A DNA stretch of 64,000 bases, taken from NCBI RefSeq assembly GCF_013112485.1, contig NZ_JABFHG010000001.1, positions 434,001-498,000 of the forward strand, read 5' to 3'. The notes beneath the pieces were generated by a model. It saw only the letters and a program-made list of their open reading frames with translations, did not search any database and was not told the DNA's origin. The translations under genes and the position numbers were made by a program. The stretch comes from Roseicella sp. DB1501 (GTDB lineage Bacteria; Pseudomonadota; Alphaproteobacteria; Acetobacterales; Acetobacteraceae). How positions within the stretch are numbered: the first letter of the stretch is position 1; each line of letters starts with the position of its first letter. This document shows positions 24,304-31,955 of this stretch, one piece after another.

Positions 24304-25407
24304 ATGGACATCCCGCCCGATCGCACGCCCCTGGCCGGCATCGTCTCGGATGCCAATCCGATGGGCACCGACGGCTTCGAATTCGTCGAGTTCACCGGCC
24401 CCGACCTGCCGGCGCTCGAGGCGCTGTTCACGCAGCTCGGCTTCACCGCCGTCGCGCGCCACCGCAGCAAGCAGGTGACCCTCTGGCGCCAGGGCGAGGT
24501 GAACTTCATCCTGAACGCCGAACCGGAGAGCTTCTCGAGCGCCTTCCAGCGCGTGCACGGCCCCTCGGCCTGCGCCATGGCCTTCCGCGTCGCCGATGCC
24601 GCTGCCGCCTACCAGCGCGCCATCGCGCTCGGTGCGAAGCCGGTCACCGGCAAGGTCGGGCCGATGGAGCTGAACATCCCGGCGGTCGAGGGCATCGGCG
24701 GCTCGCTGCTCTATTTCGTTGACCGCTACGGGCCGCGCGGCAGCATCTACGACATCGACTTTCGCTGGATCGAGGACGCCGAGGCCCGGCCGCAGGGCCA
24801 GGGCATCACCGTCATCGACCACCTCACCCACAACGTCCATCGCGGGCGCATGGATGTCTGGTGGCAGTTCTACGAGAAGCTCTTCAATTTCCGCGAGATC
24901 CGCTACTTCGACATCGAGGGCAAGCTGACCGGGCTGAAGTCCCGCGCCCTGACCTCGCCCTGCGGCCAGATCCGCATCCCGATCAATGAGAGCAGCGACG
25001 ACAAGTCGCAGATCGAGGAATACCTCCGCGCCTATGGCGGCGAGGGCATCCAGCACATCGCCCTCGGCACCCAGGACATCTTCGCCAGCGTCGAGGGCAT
25101 GCGCGCGGCGGGCATCGCCTTCATGGACACGCCCGACACCTATTACGAGCTGCTGCCGAAGCGCATGCCGGACCTCGCGCCGGAGGAGATCGCCCGGCTG
25201 GCGCGGAACCGCATCCTCACCGACGGCGCGCCGACGCCGGAGGGCGGGCGGCTGCTGCAGATCTTCACCGGCACCGTCATCGGCCCGATCTTCTTCGAAC
25301 TCATCCAGCGCAAGGGCGACCAGGGCTTCGGCGAGGGCAATTTCCGCGCCCTGTTCGAGAGCATCGAGCTCGATCAGATCCGCCGCGGCGTCCTGGCGGC
25401 GCAATAG
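24304..25407 (+). CDS. hppD: 4-hydroxyphenylpyruvate dioxygenase
   Basis: A 367-residue two-domain vicinal-oxygen-chelate enzyme that turns 4-hydroxyphenylpyruvate into homogentisate. Fe(II) ligands are His173 (IDHLTHNV), His251 (GIQHIALGT) and Glu332 (GPIFFELIQRKGDQGFGEG). The C-terminal FGEGNFRALFESIE gate helix is intact. A clear AAGGAAA ribosome site lies before ATG 24304. Together with phhA it forms the route phenylalanine to tyrosine to homogentisate; the transaminase and hmgA/fah genes must lie elsewhere. Confidence 0.96.
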   Translation: MDIPPDRTPLAGIVSDANPMGTDGFEFVEFTGPDLPALEALFTQLGFTAVARHRSKQVTLWRQGEVNFILNAEPESFSSAFQRVHGPSACAMAFRVADAAAAYQRAIALGAKPVTGKVGPMELNIPAVEGIGGSLLYFVDRYGPRGSIYDIDFRWIEDAEARPQGQGITVIDHLTHNVHRGRMDVWWQFYEKLFNFREIRYFDIEGKLTGLKSRALTSPCGQIRIPINESSDDKSQIEEYLRAYGGEGIQHIALGTQDIFASVEGMRAAGIAFMDTPDTYYELLPKRMPDLAPEEIARLARNRILTDGAPTPEGGRLLQIFTGTVIGPIFFELIQRKGDQGFGEGNFRALFESIELDQIRRGVLAAQ

Positions 25408-25431
25408 GCGGGGCGAGGTCCCGGGGCCGGC

Positions 25432-25731
25432 TCAGCGCGCGGGCGCGGTCCGGTCCGGGCGCGCAGGTTGCGGCTTCTGTGGCGCGTTCGGCTCGGAACC
25501 GGTGAGCTCCCGATAGAGCTGGTCCACCGTCTGCTCCTGTTTCCGGCTCTGCTGCTGGTCGGGGATGATGCCGATCGCCCGCTCGCGCTCGCGCACCTGG
25601 CCGGGCTGCGGCTCCCGGTTGTCGAGCGGCTGGGCGCCGGGGCCGGCCGGCTGCGCCGTGGCCTCCCCTGCCATGCCGAGAGCCCCGATGGCGAGGGCGA
25701 TGCACAGGACGGCTGGAATTCGGGCGCGCAT
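25432..25731 (-). CDS. Small secreted protein with conserved C-terminal motif (paralogue A)
   Basis: A 99-residue protein with a clear signal peptide (ARIPAVLCIALAIGALGMAG, cleavage near ATAQ-P) and a Pro/Gln/Arg-rich mature part. The recognisable block is TVDQLYRELTGSEP near the C-terminus. A paralogue of identical length with VDRLFRDLTGSDP lies immediately upstream at 25811-26110, and both also share a PGQVRERERAIG-like stretch. The mature protein would be a short, highly charged periplasmic or surface peptide. I recognise no family. GGAGGG lies before ATG 25731. Confidence 0.7.
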   Translation of the reverse strand: MRARIPAVLCIALAIGALGMAGEATAQPAGPGAQPLDNREPQPGQVRERERAIGIIPDQQQSRKQEQTVDQLYRELTGSEPNAPQKPQPARPDRTAPAR

Positions 25732-25810
25732 GGGAACCCTCCGGTAGCGGTGCAGCATGGGCGCAAGCGGCCCCGATGCACAATCGGTGGTGCTGTCCGG
25801 CATGACGGGT

Positions 25811-26110
25811 TCAGCGCCGGTCGGCGTCCCGCATGCGAGTGGATTGCGGCTGCGCCGCCGGATCGCTGCCCGTGAGATCGCGGAAGAGCCGGTCAACCTC
25901 CCGCGCGCCGTCCTGCCGCGTCTCCCCGATCACGCCGCGGGCGCGCTCGCGGGCCTCGATCTCTGCCGGGTTGGGCTGATGCTCCCGGTGATCCCAGACC
26001 GGCCCGATCCGCTCCGGCGGTGCCGCCTGCGGGGCGGGCTGTGCCGAGGCGGCGCCGCCGGGCAGCGGTGCCAGCATGGCGACGATCGCGCCGTTCCGAA
26101 GCCAGCGCAC
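25811..26110 (-). CDS. Small secreted protein with conserved C-terminal motif (paralogue B)
   Basis: A 99-residue paralogue of the next gene. It has a signal peptide (RWLRNGAIVAMLAPLPGGAA, then SAQPAPQ), a middle block EIEARERARGVIGE and the shared VDRLFRDLTGSDP near the C-terminus. The start is GTG 26110, supported by a strong AAGGGAGGT site 6-8 bases upstream. Function unknown. Equal length, the same architecture and adjacent position show a tandem duplication, yet overall sequence similarity is low except for the signal peptide pattern and two short blocks. Confidence 0.68.
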   Translation of the reverse strand: MRWLRNGAIVAMLAPLPGGAASAQPAPQAAPPERIGPVWDHREHQPNPAEIEARERARGVIGETRQDGAREVDRLFRDLTGSDPAAQPQSTRMRDADRR

Positions 26111-26299
26111 GGCCTGACCTCCCTTATCCCTGGCGCATGTCCCGCGCATGTCGGTGCTCGGGACAGGCCCTGGCCTGTTGCTTTCCGCGCCGATCCGCGG
26201 ATCGCGCATCACCCCCAACGCGGCTGGCCGGGCATGCGTTGTCCGGGTTTGCGCACTCCGGGTTTGCGTTCTCCGGCGCCACGGCCGGGATGCCGCGCC

Positions 26300-26701
26300 T
26301 CACCGCGACGCCGCGCCGCGCCGGGCCGCATCGTCCAGCAGCCCCTGCTCCCGGCGCAGGCGGCGGCGCCTGGCGCTGGCGGCCCGCTGCTCGCGCAGCA
26401 TCTCGACCGCCCGCTCGGCGGCACGCGCCTCGGCCAGGGCCGCCTGCGCCTGATCGCGCCGCGCCGCCGCCTGGTCCTGCGCCAATGCGGCGCGATCCCG
26501 CTCGGCCAGGCCGCGGCCGAGCCAGCCACGCCAGGCCACGGCATCCGCCGCCGCCTCGGCCCGCAGCGCCAGGCTCGCCGTCTCGAGCCGCGCCGTCGCC
26601 GCGGCTTCCTGCGCCAGCATCTGGCCCATCCGGCGCTTCGCCTCGGCCACCTGCAGCCGCCGCAGCCGCGCCAGGGCGCCGAGCCCGTCAGCCGCCATCA
26701 T
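26300..26701 (-). CDS. fliJ: FliJ-like flagellar export chaperone/coiled-coil protein
   Basis: A 133-residue protein that is almost entirely a charged, alanine-rich coiled coil (LARLRRLQVAEAKRRMGQ, RRDQAQAALAEARAAERAVE). It begins inside the 3' end of fliI, the classic position of fliJ, and its size is right. In the flagellar type III export apparatus FliJ links the FliI ATPase ring to the FlhA gate. Sequence similarity alone would not prove this; gene order carries the call. ATG 26701 or 26698 could be used. Confidence 0.7.
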   Translation of the reverse strand: MMAADGLGALARLRRLQVAEAKRRMGQMLAQEAAATARLETASLALRAEAAADAVAWRGWLGRGLAERDRAALAQDQAAARRDQAQAALAEARAAERAVEMLREQRAASARRRRLRREQGLLDDAARRGAASR

Positions 26702-28073
26702 CCGCGCCCTCCAGCGCATCCGCCAGGGCGGCGAAGGCGGAGGCGACGGTGCCGCGCTCGCCCTTGCCCTGCGCCAGCATCGCCTCGATCCGCGGCGCCA
26801 GGCGGATCGCCTCATCGACCGCCGGATCGGTGCCGGCGCGATAGGCGCCGAGCCGGACGAGGTCCGCCATCTCCGCCTGCAGCGCCAGGATGCGCCGGGC
26901 CCGCTGCATCAGGACCCGTTCGTCCGGCAGCAGGCAGCCGGGCACGGTGCGCGAGAGGCTGCGCAGCACGTCCACGGCCGGGTAGCGCCCGGCCTCGCCG
27001 ATGCGGCGGTCGAGCACGACATGGCCGTCGAGGATGCCGCGCACGGCATCGGCGACGGGCTCGTCATGGTCGTCGCCCTCGACCAGCACGGTGAAGAGAC
27101 CGGTGATGGCGCCCGGATTGCCGTCCTCGCGCGGCCCGGCCCGCTCCAGCAGCCGCGGCAGCTCGGCGAAGACACCCGGCGTGTAGCCGCGCGTCGCCGG
27201 CGGCTCCCCCGCGGCGAGGCCGATCTCGCGCAGCGCCATGGCGAAGCGGGTGACGCTGTCGATCAGCAGCAGGACCTGCTTGCCCTCCGCCGCGAAATGC
27301 TCGGCGACGGTCATCGCGGCATAGGCGGCCTCGCGCCGCATCAGGGCGGAGCTGTCGGAGGTGGCGCAGATGGTGACGGCGCGCGCCATGCCCTCCGGCC
27401 CCAGGTCGTCCTCGAGGAATTCCCGCAGTTCGCGGCCGCGCTCCCCGACCAACCCGAGCACCGCCACGTCGCAATCGGCGCCGCTCGCCAGCATCGACAG
27501 CAGGGTGGACTTGCCGACGCCCGATGCGGCGAAGAGGCCTAGGCGCTGGCCGCGGCGGCAGGTGGCGAAGGCGTCCAGCACCCGCACGCCGAGATCGAGC
27601 CGCGGCCCGAGCCGGGCCCGCTGCCCCGCCGCGGGCGGCGCCGCGCGCAGGGGGCGCAGGCGGGGTCCCGGGCGCGGCGGGCCGAGGCCGTCGAGCGGCC
27701 GGCCCAGCGGGTCGAGCACCCGGCCGAGCCAGCTTGCATCCACGGCGAGGGCGGCGGGCGGCGCGAGCCTGGCCGGGGTGCCGATGCCGATGCCTTCGGG
27801 CGGCGCGAAGGCGAGCGCCGTGGCGAACCCATGGCGCAGGGCCACGACCTCGCCCGGCACGGGCTCGCCTCCCGCACCGGGCAGGTCGAGCCGGGCACCG
27901 AGGGCAAGCCAGGGCGCGAGACCCTCGATGGTAAATGAGACGCTATCGACGGATACAACCCTGCCGTGTCTTTGAATGGGCGGCAGGCGCCGAAGCGCCC
28001 CGATGGCGACCTGTTGCCGGACAAGCCGCTGATTTTGTGGCCTTGCGTTTTGGAGCGGGCTAATAAGCTTCAC
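26688..28073 (-). CDS. fliI: Flagellum-specific ATPase FliI
   Basis: A 461-residue F1-like ATPase of the flagellar protein export apparatus. The Walker A motif is GLFAASGVGKSTLL, and the Walker B region is VLLLIDSVTRFAMALREIG. VGERGRELREFLEDDLG, ATRGYTPGVFAELPRLLERAG and SRTVPGCL are FliI/SctN family blocks. The start given is GTG 28073 with AAAGG directly upstream; this is weak and the exact N-terminus is unsure. The gene is head-to-head with ctrA, 110 bp apart. In many alphaproteobacteria CtrA controls flagellar genes, so this shared region may be regulated by it, although I see no TTAA-N7-TTAA box. Confidence 0.92.
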   Translation of the reverse strand: MKLISPLQNARPQNQRLVRQQVAIGALRRLPPIQRHGRVVSVDSVSFTIEGLAPWLALGARLDLPGAGGEPVPGEVVALRHGFATALAFAPPEGIGIGTPARLAPPAALAVDASWLGRVLDPLGRPLDGLGPPRPGPRLRPLRAAPPAAGQRARLGPRLDLGVRVLDAFATCRRGQRLGLFAASGVGKSTLLSMLASGADCDVAVLGLVGERGRELREFLEDDLGPEGMARAVTICATSDSSALMRREAAYAAMTVAEHFAAEGKQVLLLIDSVTRFAMALREIGLAAGEPPATRGYTPGVFAELPRLLERAGPREDGNPGAITGLFTVLVEGDDHDEPVADAVRGILDGHVVLDRRIGEAGRYPAVDVLRSLSRTVPGCLLPDERVLMQRARRILALQAEMADLVRLGAYRAGTDPAVDEAIRLAPRIEAMLAQGKGERGTVASAFAALADALEGADDGG

Positions 28074-28183
28074 CTTTCAAAGGGCAAGTCTCGGAAAATA
28101 AGACAACTTTCAGGTGAATTTCTCCTTCACACATCGCGCGGAGATGATAGTTTTTGCACGCGGAACGTGTGGAGAACCCAAGG

Positions 28184-28921
28184 ATGCGCGCTCTACTGGT
28201 TGAGGACGATCTGGCCGTCTCTCGCGGCATCGTCGCCTTGCTGAAAGCGGCCGCCATGGTCGTCGACGCGGTCGACACCGGCGAGGAGGCCCTCGAACTG
28301 GCGCGGCTCTATGATTACGACGTCGTCGTCCTCGACCTGGTCCTGCCGGACATGGAGGGCTACGAGGTGGTGCGCCGGCTGCGCGCCGCGCGGGTCGAGA
28401 CGCCGGTGCTGATCCTCTCCGGCCTCAACCGGCCGCAGGCGAAGGTGAAGGCCTTCAGCATGGGCGCCGACGACTTCATCACCAAGCCCTTCGACCGCGA
28501 GGAGCTGGTCGCCCGCATCCAGGCGGTGGTGCGCCGGACCAAGGGCTTTTCGCAGCCGAGCCTGACCGCCGGCCCGCTGGTGCTGAACCTCAACTCGCGC
28601 GAGGTGACGGTGAACGGCCAGGAGATCCACCTGACCGGCAAGGAATACGCCATCCTCGAGCTGCTGACGCTCCGCAAGGGCGTGGTGATGACCAAGGAAG
28701 GCTTCCTCAACCACCTGTATGGCGGCATGGACGAGCCGGAGGTGAAGATCATCGACGTCTTCATCTGCAAGCTGCGCAAGAAGCTGGCCCAGGCCGGCGC
28801 GGACAACCTGATCGGCACGGTCTGGGGCCGCGGCTACGTGCTGCGCGAGCCGAGCGCGGCGACGGCCCGAATGGACATGGCGCCGGCGGTGGAGACGACG
28901 ACAACGGCGGCCGCCGCCTGA
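28184..28921 (+). CDS. ctrA: Cell-cycle response regulator CtrA
   Basis: A 245-residue OmpR-type response regulator. The receiver domain has Asp51 ([16 protein letters not shown]) with acidic pocket E7-D8-D9, and Lys in [11 protein letters not shown]. The DNA-binding domain has the near-invariant CtrA blocks [26 protein letters not shown] and [14 protein letters not shown], followed by TVWGRGYVL. The C-terminus is a Thr/Ala run ending in AAAA, compatible with the ClpXP-type degron at the CtrA end. In Rhodospirillales CtrA is mainly a motility and chemotaxis regulator rather than an essential cell-cycle regulator, which suits its place between fliI and the che genes. Confidence 0.93.
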   Translation: MRALLVEDDLAVSRGIVALLKAAAMVVDAVDTGEEALELARLYDYDVVVLDLVLPDMEGYEVVRRLRAARVETPVLILSGLNRPQAKVKAFSMGADDFITKPFDREELVARIQAVVRRTKGFSQPSLTAGPLVLNLNSREVTVNGQEIHLTGKEYAILELLTLRKGVVMTKEGFLNHLYGGMDEPEVKIIDVFICKLRKKLAQAGADNLIGTVWGRGYVLREPSAATARMDMAPAVETTTTAAAA

Positions 28922-29147
28922 GCCGGGTCGGAGCCGCAAGACTGCCCCGCCCAAGGCCGGGCGCGCCGGGCCTGTCCGCGTCGGCGGCCCACCCTGCCCC
29001 ATCCGCCACGGCGCCGGCGCGATCGCCGCCAATCCCATCGCTGCCATGGATGATCGACCCGCCCCGCCTGGCGCCCTGGCCGCGGCGAATGCGCGCCGCC
29101 GGGCCGGCATGTCCTGACGCGATACGCCCATCGCGCCGCGGCGCGGC

Positions 29148-29975
29148 TTATCCCGCCAGCGCCACCGCCTCCGCCCGCCGGTACACGCCGCGCTCGCCCG
29201 GCACCGCCACCAGCCGCCCGGTCAGGCCGAGGACCGTCTCCGCCCCGCCGAGATAGAGGACGCCATCCGGGGCGAGCTGCGCCGCCATCGCCTCGAGCAC
29301 CCGGGTCTTGGTCGGGGCATCGAAGTAGATCAGCACGTTGCGGCAGAAGATCACGTCGAACCGGCCGAGCGGCCGCAGGTCGGAGAGCAGGTTCCAGCGT
29401 TCGAAGCGGGCCATGCCGCGGAGTTCCGGCGCCACCTGCCACCGCCCCTCCTCCTGGCGGAAATGCCGGACGAGCAGCCGCGCCGGCAGGCCACGCTGCA
29501 CCTCGAATTGCGAGAAGAGCCCCTGCCGGGCGCGCGCCACCACCTCCTGCGCGATATCGGTGCCGAGGATCTCGGCGCGGACGCCGCCCGGCAGCGGCGC
29601 CAGCTCGGCCAGGATCATCGCGATGGAATAGGCCTCCTGCCCCGTCGAGCAGGCGGCCGACCAGATCCGCAAGGGTGCCCCGGCGCCGCGGGCGGCCGCC
29701 AGCCCCGGCAGGATGCGCCGCAGATGCTCGAAGGGCTTGCCGTCGCGGAAGAAGGAGCTCTCGTTGGTGGTCAGGGCCTCGGTCACCGCCTCGGCGAGGC
29801 GGTGCCCGCCGGGCCCCTTCAGCCGCTCAACCAGCGCCTCCAGCCCCGCCAGCCCCTCGCGCCTGAGGATGGGGCCGAGGCGCGTCTCCAGCATGTAGCC
29901 CTGCTCGGCGGTGAGGACGAGGCCGGAGCGGCCCTTCACCAGCTCGGCGACGAAGGCGAAGCTGCGCGGGTTCAT
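29148..29975 (-). CDS. cheR: Chemotaxis protein methyltransferase CheR
   Basis: A 275-residue SAM-dependent methyltransferase that methylates glutamates of chemoreceptors. It has an N-terminal helical domain (SGLVLTAEQGYMLETRL, TTNESSFFRDGKPFE), the SAM motif RIWSAACSTGQEAYSIAM, ILGTDIAQEVVARAR, and FDVIFCRNVLIYFD. The start ATG 29975 overlaps the cheB stop (ATGA). It is the last gene of the cheA-W-Y-B-R operon. No chemoreceptor gene is in the window. Confidence 0.93.
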   Translation of the reverse strand: MNPRSFAFVAELVKGRSGLVLTAEQGYMLETRLGPILRREGLAGLEALVERLKGPGGHRLAEAVTEALTTNESSFFRDGKPFEHLRRILPGLAAARGAGAPLRIWSAACSTGQEAYSIAMILAELAPLPGGVRAEILGTDIAQEVVARARQGLFSQFEVQRGLPARLLVRHFRQEEGRWQVAPELRGMARFERWNLLSDLRPLGRFDVIFCRNVLIYFDAPTKTRVLEAMAAQLAPDGVLYLGGAETVLGLTGRLVAVPGERGVYRRAEAVALAG

Positions 29976-31054
29976 GCCGCGCATCCCGCGCGCGCCGCGC
30001 CGAGGGCGAGGAGTTGCGCCGCCAGCCCGGCCGGCGGCAGCAGCCGCTGCGCGAGCCCGGCGCGGGCCACCGCGCCCGGCATCCCCCAGACCACCGAGCT
30101 CGCCTCGTCCTGCGCCAGCACCAGGCCGCCGGCCTCGGCCACAGCTTGGCAGCCGAGCAGCCCGTCCTGTCCCATGCCGGTGAGGATCACCGCCAGCACC
30201 GCCCCGCCGCAGGCGGCGGCCAGGCTGCGCAGCATCGGATCGACCGCCGGCCGGCAGAAATGCTCGGGCGGCGCGTCGGACAGCCGGGCGACAAGCCCGC
30301 CGCCGCGGCTCTCGGCCAACAGGTGCCGGTCGCCGGGCGCGAGGTAGAGGCGGCCCGGCCGCAGCGCCTCGCCATCCCGCGCCTCGGCGCAGGGCAGGTG
30401 CCCGAGCCGGTCCAGATGATCGGCCAGCATGGTGGTGAAGCGGGCCGGCATGTGCTGCGTCACCAGCACCGGCACCGGCGGCGGCCGGCTGAGCCCCTGC
30501 AGCAGCGCCGTCAGCGCCGCCGGCCCGCCGGTCGAGCTGCCGATGCCGATGGCACGCATCCCGCGGCGCAGCGCCGCCGGCTCGATCGAGGGCGGCGCCG
30601 CGGCCGGCCGGGCGGCGCGGCCCATGCGCGCCCATCCCCGCACCTTGGCCAGCAACTCGGCGCGGAAGGCGGGATCGGCGAGGCCGCCCCCGGCCGCGGC
30701 CGGTTTCGGGATGTAGTCGACGGCGCCGGCGCGAAGCGCGGCCATCGCCGCCGCGGCGCCGCGCTGCGTCAGGGCGCTGGCGACGATCACCGCCGGACGC
30801 GGCGCCTGCCGCAGCAGCAGCGGCAGGGCGGTCATGCCGTCCATCACCGGCATCTCGAGGTCGAGCAGCACGATCTGCGGCCGCGCCGCGGCCGGCAGGC
30901 GGGCGAGGGCCGAGACCGCCTCGGCGCCGTTCGCCGCCCTGAGGGTGACGCGGATCGCCGGATCGGTCTCGAGCAGCCGGGCCAAGGCGTTGCGCACCGT
31001 CGCGCTGTCGTCGCACAGCATGACCGAGATGGCGGACGGGCTGGGATCGGTCAC
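29972..31054 (-). CDS. cheB: Chemotaxis response regulator/methylesterase CheB
   Basis: A 360-residue protein with an N-terminal receiver (MLCDDSATVRNALARLLE, LLDLEMPVMDGMTALP, DYIPKP) and a C-terminal methylesterase/deamidase. The catalytic triad is visible: Ser in GIGSSTGGPAAL, His in VTQHMPARFT, Asp in ILTGMGQDGLLG. It opposes CheR in receptor adaptation. The start is GTG 31054, overlapping the cheY stop (GTGA). The linker is Pro/Ala-rich. Confidence 0.94.
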   Translation of the reverse strand: MTDPSPSAISVMLCDDSATVRNALARLLETDPAIRVTLRAANGAEAVSALARLPAAARPQIVLLDLEMPVMDGMTALPLLLRQAPRPAVIVASALTQRGAAAAMAALRAGAVDYIPKPAAAGGGLADPAFRAELLAKVRGWARMGRAARPAAAPPSIEPAALRRGMRAIGIGSSTGGPAALTALLQGLSRPPPVPVLVTQHMPARFTTMLADHLDRLGHLPCAEARDGEALRPGRLYLAPGDRHLLAESRGGGLVARLSDAPPEHFCRPAVDPMLRSLAAACGGAVLAVILTGMGQDGLLGCQAVAEAGGLVLAQDEASSVVWGMPGAVARAGLAQRLLPPAGLAAQLLALGAARAGCAA

Positions 31055-31443
31055 GCGGCGAGGTCCGGCAGCAGCCCGGCCTGGACCAGCTTGTCCTGCA
31101 GCAGCACCGCGTCGAAGGGCTTCATGATGTATTCCTGGGCCCCGGCCTCGAGCGCCTCCATGATGCGCTCCATCGCCGCCTCCGTCGTGCAGAGCACCAC
31201 CACCGGCCGGTCCGGCCCGAATTCGGCGCGGGCGGCGCGCAGGAAGCCGATGCCGTCCAGGACCGGCATGTTCCAGTCGAGCAGCACCGCGCGCGGCATC
31301 GCCGCGCGGCAGGCCGCCAGTGCCTGGGCGCCGTCCTCCGCCTCGCTCACCTGGAAGCCGAGCGTCTCGGGGATGCGCCGCGCCGCCTTCCGCACCACCC
31401 GGCTGTCATCGACCACCAGGATGGTGCCCTCCGCCCCCGCCAT
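31051..31443 (-). CDS. cheY: Chemotaxis response regulator CheY
   Basis: A single-domain receiver of 130 residues. It has acidic pocket VVDDSR, phospho-acceptor Asp in LLDWNMPVLDGIGFL, Thr in LCTTEA and Lys in IMKPFD. The DWNMP variant is typical of CheY proteins in alphaproteobacterial chemotaxis operons. It would bind the flagellar switch or act as a phosphate sink. The start could be ATG 31443 or GTG 31449; the latter would overlap the cheW stop as GTGA, like neighbouring junctions. No strong ribosome site decides between them. Confidence 0.92.
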   Translation of the reverse strand: MAGAEGTILVVDDSRVVRKAARRIPETLGFQVSEAEDGAQALAACRAAMPRAVLLDWNMPVLDGIGFLRAARAEFGPDRPVVVLCTTEAAMERIMEALEAGAQEYIMKPFDAVLLQDKLVQAGLLPDLAA

Positions 31444-31445
31444 GG

Positions 31446-31940
31446 TCACGCGCCGATCGCCAGGACCTGCTCGACATCGAGCAGGATCAGCAGCTTCTCG
31501 CCCAGCCGGTGCACGCCGCGCGCCACGCCCTGCCAGAGCGGATCGAGCGTCGGCGGGTTGGGCGCCCGATCCCGCGCCGGCAGCGGCAGGACCTCGCCCA
31601 CCGAATCGGCCAGCAGCGAGTAGAGCTCGTCCTCGCGCTCGACCACCACGCTCATCGCGGTGCCCTCCTCCCGCGGAGGCAGGCCCAGCCGGCGGCGGAG
31701 ATCGATCGCCGTCACGATGCGGCCGCGCAGGTTGAGACTGCCCGCCACCTCGGGCGGCGCGAGCGGGATGCGGGTGATGGCCTGGCTGCCCAGCACGTCG
31801 CGCACGGCCAGCACGGGCACGCCGCAGAGCTGCCCGGCGACGACGAGGGTGAGGAAGGCCTCGTCCGCCGCGGCGGGGCCACGCCCCGGGCGCGCGGCGG
31901 CGAGGCCCCCGGCGACGGCGGCCATGTCCTGGTGCATCAC
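31446..31940 (-). CDS. cheW: Chemotaxis adaptor CheW
   Basis: A 164-residue CheW-fold protein linking receptors to CheA. Family blocks: FLTLVVAGQLCGVPVLAVRDVL, here seen as LVVAGQLCGVPVLAVRDVL, then LNLRGRIVTAIDLRRRLGLP and LLDVEQVLAIG. The first 28 residues are a Gly/Ala-rich extension. The start is GTG 31940 or ATG 31937, with GGAGGAGGG close upstream. It lies 15 bases after cheA in the operon. Confidence 0.92.
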   Translation of the reverse strand: MMHQDMAAVAGGLAAARPGRGPAAADEAFLTLVVAGQLCGVPVLAVRDVLGSQAITRIPLAPPEVAGSLNLRGRIVTAIDLRRRLGLPPREEGTAMSVVVEREDELYSLLADSVGEVLPLPARDRAPNPPTLDPLWQGVARGVHRLGEKLLILLDVEQVLAIGA

Positions 31941-31955
31941 GCCCTCCTCCTTCGC

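Noticed and set aside
28074-28183. CtrA-binding box (TTAA-N7-TTAA) between fliI and ctrA
   Set aside because: No TTAA pair with correct spacing could be found in the intergenic region, so autoregulation is not supported by a visible site.
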